Source: Streptomyces sp. DvalAA-43 (GTDB lineage Bacteria; Actinomycetota; Actinomycetes; Streptomycetales; Streptomycetaceae). From it: a stretch of DNA of 64,000 bases. Shown here piece after piece: positions 53,910 through 60,983 of this stretch. The notes beneath the pieces are model-generated. The model was given only the letters and a program-made list of their open reading frames with translations. It searched no databases and was not told where the DNA came from. Location: NCBI RefSeq assembly GCF_900091725.1, contig NZ_FMBW01000001.1, positions 62,001-126,000 of the forward strand, in the 5' to 3' direction. Position numbers and translations under genes: made by a program. The first letter of the stretch is position 1. Each line of letters begins with the position of its first letter.

Positions 53910-54749
53910 TCACCCGAAGGCGCCCAGGTGATCGCTCGCCCATCCGCGGAAGGTTCCGGCAGGCCTGCCGAGCAGAGCGGCAACCGTGCCGTCCACCTCC
54001 GCCTTGGAGCCCTCACGGCCGCGCTCCGCGCTCTCCAGCAGTGCCTCGACGATGTTCGCGGGATAGCGCGCGCCCAGTGCGGCACGGGCCTGCGCCGGCT
54101 CCAGTTCCTCGAAACGGAGCGGGCGGCGCAGCAGTTCGGCGAGCAGGGCCGTCTGCTGGACCGCGGTGATCGCCTCCGGCCCGGTCAGCGTGTGGATCCT
54201 GCCCGCATGGCCGTCATCGGTGAGGGCGCGTACCGCGACCTCCGCCACGTCACGCGGATTGACGCAGGCGTTGGCCGAGGTCCCGTACAGGGCCCGCACC
54301 ACGTCGTCCGAGCGGATGGAGCGCGCCCAGGAGAGCGTGTTGGACATGAACGCGCGCGGACGCAGCAGAGTCCACTGCATGCCGGATTCCCGCAGCAGGT
54401 CCTCGTTGCGGCGCTGCCACCGGGTGATCAGGTCCTCGGCCCGGCTGTCCGCGACCGCGGCCGCGGACAGTTTCACCACATGCCGCACCCCCGCCGACCG
54501 GGCACTCCGGAGGAAGCCCGAGTCGTCGTCCCCATCGGGGTTGGTCACCAGGAAAACGGTGCGAATCCCCTGCAGAACACCCGCCAGCGAGGCCGGATCC
54601 GTGAAATCCCCGGCCACGATCTCGGCCGCCGGACCCGCCCCCCGGACCCGCGCCGGATCCCTGGCCATGATACGAACGGCCAGGTCGGCCGGGAGTCCGC
54701 GGACCACTTCCCGCCCGATGGTCCCGGTGGCACCGGTGACAAGAATCAT
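53910..54749 (-). CDS. NAD(P)-binding NmrA-like reductase
   Basis: 279 residues. A Rossmann N-terminus with GATGTIG (MILVTGATGTIGREVV), then a chain typical of NmrA-like or atypical SDR enzymes: HVVKLSAAAVADSRAEDL, a WTLLRPRAFMSNTL loop and NPRDVAEVAVRAL. The start was set at ATG 54749, where AGAAGGAAG is just upstream. An in-frame ATG at 54773 lacks one. In a butyrolactone cluster, a reductase acting on the butenolide or 6-keto group (like ScbB-type enzymes) would fit, but this is inferred from location. It shares a promoter region with the receptor gene at 54878 and contains ARE 3 in it. Confidence 0.8.
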   Translation of the reverse strand: MILVTGATGTIGREVVRGLPADLAVRIMARDPARVRGAGPAAEIVAGDFTDPASLAGVLQGIRTVFLVTNPDGDDDSGFLRSARSAGVRHVVKLSAAAVADSRAEDLITRWQRRNEDLLRESGMQWTLLRPRAFMSNTLSWARSIRSDDVVRALYGTSANACVNPRDVAEVAVRALTDDGHAGRIHTLTGPEAITAVQQTALLAELLRRPLRFEELEPAQARAALGARYPANIVEALLESAERGREGSKAEVDGTVAALLGRPAGTFRGWASDHLGAFG

Positions 54750-54810
54750 GAACTTCCTTCTCTCGTCCGACATTTCCCCGGCCGGTAGGGGCGAGGAAGC
54801 GGCCTGTAAG

Positions 54811-54828
54811 ATACGAACTGGACGGTTT
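54811..54828. promoter_or_regulatory. ARE 3 between reductase and receptor genes
   Basis: ATACGAACTGGACGGTTT, the ATAC-N10-GTTT form, with AAG before and CTT after extending the symmetry. It lies 50-67 bases upstream of the receptor start and 62-79 bases upstream of the reductase start. Confidence 0.75.
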
Positions 54829-54877
54829 CTTTACCGGCCTCCCGACGTTCGACCATCCCGAGGAGGGAGGAGGCAGA

Positions 54878-55549
54878 GTGGCTGAGCAGCTACGAGCCAT
54901 CCGTACCCGTCAGACGATCCTTTCGGCGGCAGCCAAGATCTTCGAGGAGCACGGGTACCAAGCGGCCACGATCTCCCAGATACTCTCCGAAGCGGGAGTC
55001 ACCAAGGGGGCCCTGTACTTCCACTTCCATTCAAAGGAAGACCTGGCTCAGGGCGTCCTCGCGGAGCAGGACCAGCGGATCATCGTTCCGCACCGCGCCT
55101 CCAAGATCCAGGAGATCGTGGACGTCGTGATGCTTCAGGCCCACCAGCTGCAGACCGACCCGATGGTGCGCGCCGGTGTACGGCTGACTATGGACCAGCT
55201 GGCGCAGAGCCTCGACCGCAGCGGTCCCTTCCTGCGCTGGGGCGAGGTCGGTCACGAACTGCTCCAGCAGGCGCATGCCCAGGGCGAGTTGCTGCCCCAC
55301 ATCACGCCGTCCGAGACGGCCGACGTCATCGTGGGATCGTTCGCCGGCATCCAGTCCATGTCGCAGGCCGTCTGCGAGTACCGCGACCTCGTCAAGCGGG
55401 TCTCCGCCCTGATGCGTCATGTGCTGCCCAGCGCGGTGGTCCCGTCCATCCTCGCCTCGCTCGACCTCTCCGAGAGCCGTGGGGCCACGGTCTACGCCGA
55501 GGCCGTGAAGGCGGCCGAGATGCGGGACCTCGTCGAAGCCACCGGCTGA
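54878..55549 (+). CDS. ArpA/ScbR-type gamma-butyrolactone receptor
   Basis: 223 residues. It starts MAEQLRAIRTRQTILSAAAKI and has the strongly conserved receptor helix-turn-helix (ATISQILSEAGVTKGALYF, HFHSKEDLAQGV). The ligand domain has the receptor-like Trp in FLRWGEVGH, which in the family lies in the butyrolactone pocket. GTG 54878 is preceded by GGAGGAGG. It is the best candidate for the real receptor of the signal made by the AfsA protein, controlling AREs 1-4. It is convergent with the flavin monooxygenase gene, with a hairpin terminator between. Confidence 0.9.
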   Translation: MAEQLRAIRTRQTILSAAAKIFEEHGYQAATISQILSEAGVTKGALYFHFHSKEDLAQGVLAEQDQRIIVPHRASKIQEIVDVVMLQAHQLQTDPMVRAGVRLTMDQLAQSLDRSGPFLRWGEVGHELLQQAHAQGELLPHITPSETADVIVGSFAGIQSMSQAVCEYRDLVKRVSALMRHVLPSAVVPSILASLDLSESRGATVYAEAVKAAEMRDLVEATG

Positions 55550-55558
55550 GCTCCGGAC

Positions 55559-55596
55559 GCCGCTGTGGGGCACCGTCAAGGTTGCCCCACGGCGGC
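55559..55596. terminator. Bidirectional terminator, receptor / monooxygenase
   Basis: 14-bp stem with one G-T pair: GCCGCTGTGGGGCA (55559-55572) with 55583-55596. It overlaps the 3' end of the monooxygenase gene. Confidence 0.7.
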
Positions 55597-57132
55597 GCCG
55601 CCCTCGGGCCCGACGCCCTTGCCTACGAAGCCCTTGACGAGGTATGCCGACAGCGCCTCCGTCAGATCACGGCCGTCCCCCGGCACCCAGGCCAGGTAGC
55701 CGTCGGGTCGCACCAGCAGTGCGTCGTGCGGAACCTCGGGAGTGGGCCGGGCACGGACCACATGCAGGCTCCCTTCCCATTCCCGCGCCGCTTCCGCGTA
55801 GCCGCTGCGCTTCTCGTGGCCGTCGCTCTCCTCGCCGAGGAGCAGGAGCAGCGGCCTGCCGTCGCGCAGCAGCCCGATCACATCGGTCTCGCCGGTCGCC
55901 GTGGTGAGCACCGCGTTGCGGAGAAACGTTCCCGTCCCCCGGCCGTCCCCTTCGGCGTGGTCCGGGAGCACCGTGTCCTGGGCGCTGATCAGGCCGCCGA
56001 GGTAGCCGTTCTCACGGTCGGCCGACAGCACCCCGGTGAACACCCTGCGCAGCGCGTCCAGTTCGGGCCCCGGGCGCATCAGGGCGAGTTGGGCCTGGGT
56101 CTGGTCGATGACACGCCGGGCGACGGGGCGGCGCTCCGGGTCGTAGGTGCCGAGCAGCCCCGCGTCCGCCGATCCGTGCACCGCGAGCGCCAGCTTCCAG
56201 CCCAGGTTGAGGGCGTCGAGCACTCCGGTGCTGAGGCCCTGCCCGCCGATCGGGAAGTGCACATGCGCCGCGTCACCCACCAGGAAGACCCGCCCGGCTC
56301 GGAAGGCCCCGGCCAGCCGCGCGAAGTCGCTGAACCTGCTGAGCCAGTGCGGCTCGTCCATCTCGATGTCCCGTCCGGCGATCCGGGACACCTCCGCACG
56401 CAATTCGTCCAGCGTGGGCGGCAGTTGCCGGTTCGGGTGGGCGCCGTCGCAGTTCAGCGTGCGGATGTGTGTCCGGCCCTCCGCGTCGAGCTTGGCCACG
56501 ATCCAGCCGCGCTCGGTGCGGTGCCAGCCCTTGGGGAGCTCGTCCGGCCGGGCGAGCGTGACGGCTCCCATGAGCGCGGACACCGTCGCCGGGTGGGTCT
56601 CGGAGGCGATGCCCGCCTGGTCCCGGACCGTGCTGCGGGCGCCGTCCGCGCCCACCGCGTACTCGGCCGAGCAGACCACGGGTCCCTGCGGCCCGTCGGC
56701 CGTGACCCGTACCCCGTCGTCGTCCTGGACGACCCCGGTCACCTGGTGCTCGCGCAGGATCCGTGCCCCGGCGGCCCGCGCCCGCGCCTCGAAGTGCCGC
56801 TCCAGCTCCGCCTGGGGGCACTTGAGGATCGGTTCGGGTTCGCGTGCGGGAGTCGTGATGGTGAGTCCGGGCAGGCCCGCGAAGTGGAACGGGCTCTCCG
56901 CCGCGCCTCCGGTGTACGGATAGCCCGGCCCCGGCAGGTGGCCCCGGCGGGCCAGGGTCTGCACCGCGCGGGCGTGCAGCGTGGTCGCCTTGGGCTGCTC
57001 GGACACATCGGCCCGGGATTCCAGGAGCACGGTGTCGACTCCGTACCCGGCCAGTTCGGCGGCGATGAGCATGCCGACCGGGCCTCCACCGACCACCACT
57101 ACCCGCGCCCGTATCGGACGTTCCCCCTGCAC
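55576..57132 (-). CDS. FAD-dependent monooxygenase of the butyrolactone cluster
   Basis: 518 residues, class A flavin hydroxylase with GxGxxG at 15-20 (GGGPVG), a VGADGARS DG motif and GDAAHVHFPIGGQG. The C-terminal part ends in a degenerate thioredoxin-like domain. It resembles, but is clearly different from, the flavin monooxygenase encoded at 1281. The start was set at GTG 57132 with AGGGGAGG 7 bases upstream. The longer frame to 57198 would bury ARE 4 inside the coding region and has no ribosome site. Placement inside the cluster suggests either modification of the signalling molecule or a directly regulated biosynthetic step. Confidence 0.85.
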   Translation of the reverse strand: MQGERPIRARVVVVGGGPVGMLIAAELAGYGVDTVLLESRADVSEQPKATTLHARAVQTLARRGHLPGPGYPYTGGAAESPFHFAGLPGLTITTPAREPEPILKCPQAELERHFEARARAAGARILREHQVTGVVQDDDGVRVTADGPQGPVVCSAEYAVGADGARSTVRDQAGIASETHPATVSALMGAVTLARPDELPKGWHRTERGWIVAKLDAEGRTHIRTLNCDGAHPNRQLPPTLDELRAEVSRIAGRDIEMDEPHWLSRFSDFARLAGAFRAGRVFLVGDAAHVHFPIGGQGLSTGVLDALNLGWKLALAVHGSADAGLLGTYDPERRPVARRVIDQTQAQLALMRPGPELDALRRVFTGVLSADRENGYLGGLISAQDTVLPDHAEGDGRGTGTFLRNAVLTTATGETDVIGLLRDGRPLLLLLGEESDGHEKRSGYAEAAREWEGSLHVVRARPTPEVPHDALLVRPDGYLAWVPGDGRDLTEALSAYLVKGFVGKGVGPEGGAAVGQP

Positions 57133-57174
57133 AGCGACGCCTCCCCTGGCTGCGGCCCATCCGCTGATGGAAAT

Positions 57175-57192
57175 ATACCGGACAGACTGTTT
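57175..57192. promoter_or_regulatory. ARE 4, upstream of the monooxygenase
   Basis: ATACCGGACAGACTGTTT, the ATAC-N10-GTTT form, flanked by GGAAA and CC that extend the palindrome at 57169-57194. Located 43-60 bases upstream of GTG 57132. Confidence 0.75.
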
Positions 57193-57306
57193 CCCCATCC
57201 ATCTGCCCAGAGGTACGGGACGGCTACCGGACCGGAAGGTACGGACCCGGCACCGGAAGCGGAACCAGTGCTCGGGCCGGGGCGGCGGCGCAGGTGGGGA
57301 CCGAGG

Positions 57307-57696
57307 TCACGGCTGGAGCTCCCGCGTCGCGGACGACATCGGTCCGCCTTCCGAGCGCTCGGTCTTGTGCCCCTTGCTGCCCGGCGCCAGGGTCCGTACG
57401 TCCACGGCCTCCGCTGGCGCCCCCCTCGCGTACAGCCCCTCCGGCTCGGTGTCCCGGTCGTGCGGAAGCAGCCAGAACACCCGTCGCCTGAACGTGCCGG
57501 AGGACCGGGACGGCTTGGCCTTCGGCCCCAGCAGGGCGTACCCGACCATCCGGCCGTCACGGTGGTACGCGGGTCTTCCCCGTCGCGTCGGCAACCTGTC
57601 CAGGCTCTGGCGGACATAGTCGAGCCGACTGGTGTCCTCAAGCCAGACGAGGTCCATCTCGTCGACGATCTCGTCCTCTGCGATGAGGGCGCTCAT
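57307..57696 (-). CDS. DUF6009-like small protein
   Basis: 129 residues. The sequence MSALIAEDEIVDEMDLVWLE, the VRQSLDRLPTRRGRPAYHRD stretch and FRRRVFWLLPHDRDTEPEGL match what I recall of the Streptomyces DUF6009 family. No signal peptide, membrane segment or catalytic motif is visible; the C-terminal 35 residues are hydrophilic. The ATG 57696 overlaps the stop of the primase-helicase (ATGA), so it is translated from the same message. A role in replication of the element or regulation of the primase is possible but unsupported. Confidence 0.7.
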   Translation of the reverse strand: MSALIAEDEIVDEMDLVWLEDTSRLDYVRQSLDRLPTRRGRPAYHRDGRMVGYALLGPKAKPSRSSGTFRRRVFWLLPHDRDTEPEGLYARGAPAEAVDVRTLAPGSKGHKTERSEGGPMSSATRELQP

Positions 57697-59246
57697 ACTG
57701 TCTCCTGGTCCACGAGCAGGCCGATGCCCGGGTAGTACTTGCGCTGGTTGGAAAGGATCATTCCCTTCGGCGACGCCAGTCCCACCAGCTCGCGGACACG
57801 TGCCGCGAAGGCCCGGGATGAGATCGCTGATACGCCCTCATTCTGGCACCAGCCCCTATAGGCCGCGTAGAGCTGCGCCTGTTCGGCCCGCAGATCGGCC
57901 TCGATTCGGCAGGCCTCATGGACGAAACGCCCGGTATGGTCCTCTGTCTCGGCGTACGCCGTGGTCGCGATGCGTACCCGCTCGGGACCGGAGAGGTCCT
58001 TGTCGCCCCCGAGGTAGCGACGGGCGCCTTCGATCAGCCAGTTGAGGATGCCGGGACCTTCCTGGGTGACGAGGATGTCCGCCAGGTTGTCGATCTTGCG
58101 GTCGTCGGAGACCACCCGCTCGAACGGGATCAGCCGCATCCGCCGCCAGAACGCGAAGCCGCCCGTACCCACCTCGGGCCGGTGGTTGCCGAGCAGCCAC
58201 ATCTTGTGCGTCGGCTCGAAGCTGAAGAAGTCCTGCCGCATCCGGCGCGCCTTGATCCGGTCGCCGCCGGTGAGCAGCTTGACCCGGGCCTCGTCGAAAC
58301 GGTCCCCCGGCTTGACCTCGCTGCACACGATCACACGCCGGCCGTGCAGTTCGGCCAGATCGGTGGGGTGGCCCTCGTACGGACGTGACATCAGGAACCC
58401 GGGAGGCGCCGCGTCGGCGTAGTCCCCGAGCAGCTTCATGAGGACGTCCAGCAGGACGGACTTGCCGTTCTTCCCGGAGCCGAACAGGAACGGCATGACC
58501 TGGGCGCCGACGTCCCCGGTGACGGAGTAACCCAGCAGCAGTTGGAGGAAGTCGATCATCTCCGCACCGTCCGTCCCCTCACCGAAGGTGTCGGTCAGGA
58601 AGCGGTTCCAGCGCGGTGTGGGCATCGGCTCCGGCGAGGCCGAGGTGGAACGGGAGTGGAAGTCCCTCGTGGGCTCGGCGGGACGGATGTGGCCGGTGCG
58701 CAGGTCGACGACGCCCGCAGGGGTGCACAGCGCGTACGGATCCGCGTCCAGCCGCGACGCGTTGAGCACCATGCCCGGGGCGGACTTCGCCTGGGTCAGC
58801 ATCGCGTTCATCCCGCTGGTGCTCAGCGCGCGGCGGCGGTGCTGCTGCAATGCGGCGGGGGTGTAGACGCCGCGTGGATCGGTGGTGGCGATGGACTCGG
58901 CCAGATCGCCTGCCGACCACATCACGGTGTCGTCCTCGTCGATCTGCCACCGGGTGCCGTCCCACCGGTACCAGCCGATTCCGGGAACGTGCCGGTAGTC
59001 GTTGCGGTAGAGCTTGACGAACAACTTGGCGTTGCCGCGGTCGGTGAGCGTGTCGGGCAGCAGCCCGGCCGCCGTCGCCTCGCCGTTCCCCGGTGTCGCC
59101 TCGCCAGGACCCGCCGGAGCGGAAGCGGCCATGTACCGCGCGAACTCGTCGCTCTGCCGGGGTGCCGGGACGGGATGCGCGAGGATCTGCGCGGCCACGG
59201 CCTCGACGTCGAAGGCGGAGAGTGCGTTGTCCTCGTCCACACTCAC
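57693..59246 (-). CDS. D5/SF3-type phage/plasmid primase-helicase
   Basis: 517 residues. The N-terminal part (KLFVKLYRNDYRHVPGIGWY, then DGTRWQIDEDDTV) is the D5 N-like domain. The C-terminal part is an SF3 helicase: Walker A GSGKNGKSVLLDVL, Walker B-like HGRRVIVCSEVKPG, sensor WLLGNHRP, and a later wHTH region. The helicase acts with a primase at replication origins of phages and plasmids. The start GTG 59246 overlaps the stop of the preceding primase-polymerase gene (GTGA), and its own stop overlaps the DUF6009-like start. The three genes form a coupled operon downstream of the iteron region. Confidence 0.88.
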   Translation of the reverse strand: MSVDEDNALSAFDVEAVAAQILAHPVPAPRQSDEFARYMAASAPAGPGEATPGNGEATAAGLLPDTLTDRGNAKLFVKLYRNDYRHVPGIGWYRWDGTRWQIDEDDTVMWSAGDLAESIATTDPRGVYTPAALQQHRRRALSTSGMNAMLTQAKSAPGMVLNASRLDADPYALCTPAGVVDLRTGHIRPAEPTRDFHSRSTSASPEPMPTPRWNRFLTDTFGEGTDGAEMIDFLQLLLGYSVTGDVGAQVMPFLFGSGKNGKSVLLDVLMKLLGDYADAAPPGFLMSRPYEGHPTDLAELHGRRVIVCSEVKPGDRFDEARVKLLTGGDRIKARRMRQDFFSFEPTHKMWLLGNHRPEVGTGGFAFWRRMRLIPFERVVSDDRKIDNLADILVTQEGPGILNWLIEGARRYLGGDKDLSGPERVRIATTAYAETEDHTGRFVHEACRIEADLRAEQAQLYAAYRGWCQNEGVSAISSRAFAARVRELVGLASPKGMILSNQRKYYPGIGLLVDQETV

Positions 59247-60358
59247 GCACGCCCCCCGAGCGACAGCGGGCGTGCCAGCCCCGCGCTCAGCCCGCCCCGG
59301 ATGATGGCCAGGCACCGGCTCCGCTGCCCCGGGCGGGCCTGCTCGGCCGCATCCCGCAACACCCGTACGGCTTCGGCCTCGGTGATGTGGCCCGCCGCGA
59401 CGAGACCTCCGGCGGTGTACGCGGCCCGGTTCAACTTCTCGGAGAACGCGGCGCCTTCGGGTACGGCCCCGCACGCGGCGACCTCGGCGAGCACTCCGGT
59501 CAGCACCCGGTCCCCCGTGGTGCCTCCTCCGCCCCGCGCTGCGAGGACCGCCTGCCGGGCTCGGGGCGGCACGGGGCGGGGGCCCGGCACGGAGGCGGGC
59601 GGGAGGTGTCCGGTGCGCTCCAGTTCCTTGGCGAGCCAGACAGGCAGCGGGGCGGGCATCCGCGTGGGTCCCACGCGACGGTAGGTCCCCGCAGAGGTCA
59701 CGGTCCCGGGCGCCACGATGTACCCGCCATGCGCCCGGACGTCGACCTGCCAGGCGAGGGCACGGCCACTGCCCGACCCCGAGGAGCACTGCCAGCGGTG
59801 CCCGCCGTCGTTGCGGTACCACACGTGCAGGCCCCCGGACGGGGTGCGGACCCGCAGCGTCGACTCGTCCTCCGCCGGGCTGACCGCGCCGCGCAGGGCG
59901 GCCAGCACACCCAGTGTGTGGAAGCCGTTGGCCAGCCCGGTCAGATCGATCCCCGGAGAAATCCGGACACCGGGCAACAGCCGGTCCCGGTCGGGGAGTT
60001 CACACGCATGCGCATCGACATCGATGACGACGAGGCCGGCCGGTCCGGTGGCGACGCCCACCCCGAGATCGGGACGGGAACCCCACCACTGCCGGATCCG
60101 GTCGAAATCAAGCGTGGCCGCATGAAAGCCATGGCACCAGCGGCCCGCACGAATACAGTCGCACCCCCCTCGGGCATGGCCCGGGACGCGGCACACATCG
60201 CAATTGCCCACAGGCGTTTTACGCCCCGGAGCAAGAGGATGAACCGGCCACCCCTGGCGCGCACACCACGAGGCAGTTGTCAGAGGCTGCGCAGCGACCG
60301 GTGCAGTTCTCGCGAACTGCTGTGGGTCGCTGCGCAAAACCTGCAGCTCAGCTGCCAT
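59243..60358 (-). CDS. Bifunctional primase/polymerase (Prim-Pol)
   Basis: 371 residues. A Cys/His-rich N-terminal part with CDVCRVPGHARGGCDC may bind zinc. Prim-Pol core motifs are present: GVGVATGPAGLVVIDVDAH with the metal-binding DxD pair, then TPSGGLHVWY and HGGYIVAPGT. The C-terminal 150 residues are helical, with GERVLTG-like and GHITEAEAVRVL sequences typical of primase-associated domains. It would synthesise primers (and perhaps extend DNA) at the element's origin for the SF3 helicase encoded next. The start ATG 60358 has GGGGGAAG upstream, and iteron A lies just 15 bases away, so its expression may be regulated by the replication initiator. Confidence 0.87.
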   Translation of the reverse strand: MAAELQVLRSDPQQFARTAPVAAQPLTTASWCARQGWPVHPLAPGRKTPVGNCDVCRVPGHARGGCDCIRAGRWCHGFHAATLDFDRIRQWWGSRPDLGVGVATGPAGLVVIDVDAHACELPDRDRLLPGVRISPGIDLTGLANGFHTLGVLAALRGAVSPAEDESTLRVRTPSGGLHVWYRNDGGHRWQCSSGSGSGRALAWQVDVRAHGGYIVAPGTVTSAGTYRRVGPTRMPAPLPVWLAKELERTGHLPPASVPGPRPVPPRARQAVLAARGGGGTTGDRVLTGVLAEVAACGAVPEGAAFSEKLNRAAYTAGGLVAAGHITEAEAVRVLRDAAEQARPGQRSRCLAIIRGGLSAGLARPLSLGGRA

Positions 60359-60372
60359 TCACTTCCCCCATG

Positions 60373-60390
60373 AGCGACTGAAGCGACTCA
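60373..60390 (+). repeat. Iteron copy A
   Basis: AGCGACTGAAGCGACTCA, composed of two 9-bp halves. It lies 15 bases from the primase-polymerase start. Confidence 0.7.
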
Positions 60391-60567
60391 AATCCCAACA
60401 TCAGATTAGCGAAACCCGTGGGAGAGGAGAGACACATGAGGCAGAACAGATGTGCGCATCCAGGAGGTGCCCCACCGACCCGGCGACTGACCGCCCGGTG
60501 GGGGACGGTCGCTCAGTCGCTCGCCTACAGAGATACGGAACAACAGGTCAGAGGCGCGCGCAACACA

Positions 60568-60589
60568 GATCAGCGACTGAAGCGACTCA
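60568..60589 (+). repeat. Iteron copy B
   Basis: GATC followed by the 18-bp iteron core. Exact inverted match to copy C over 22 bp. Confidence 0.75.
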
Positions 60590-60654
60590 CGCTCTCTGTA
60601 TATGACGCACACACGCACGCTCACGCGCATGAATGTCTCCATATATCTGAACCT

Positions 60655-60676
60655 TGAGTCGCTTCAGTCGCTGATC
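60655..60676 (-). repeat. Iteron copy C (inverted)
   Basis: Reverse complement of copy B, 65 bases away from it. The AT-rich stretch lies between them. Confidence 0.75.
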
Positions 60677-60714
60677 CCCGACGGCTACCCGCCTGACCTG
60701 TGTGTTCATCCCTT

Positions 60715-60731
60715 GCGACCGAAGCGACTCA
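60715..60731 (+). repeat. Iteron copy D
   Basis: GCGACCGAAGCGACTCA, one mismatch to the core. Confidence 0.6.
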
Positions 60732-60983
60732 GCGCCCGGTCAGTCGCTGGCGCACTCGGCCGACGGGCGGAGTTCCTCGGTCTCTGCCCTCCCGAAGCGC
60801 GGAGAATCGCAGGTCACACGGCAGTCATGGAAGAGCGGCGGCGACCGGAGCGACCTGGTCCGTCGATGGACGCCTCGATGCATTGGCTGGTATTCGTCCA
60901 TGACGGGCCGGGTGGCCGTCGGCTTGGACGGTTCGCGGAGGGTGAAACCCCAGCCGGACTCCGCCGACCGCACATCGGCTCTA

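Larger units (their letters stand above)
60359..60983. other. Iteron-rich putative replication origin
   Basis: 625 bases without a gene. It carries repeats of AGCGACTGAAGCGACTCA: copy A at 60373-60390, copy B at 60568-60589, inverted copy C at 60655-60676 and copy D at 60715-60731 with one change; partial copies lie near 60483, 60505-60523 (inverted) and 60740. B and C are a perfect 22-bp inverted repeat around a relatively AT-rich stretch (CTGTATATGACG near 60597 and TCCATATATCTGA near 60638). Such iterons plus a melting region beside a primase/helicase operon suggest a plasmid-type origin. No protein-like ORF. Confidence 0.65.
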
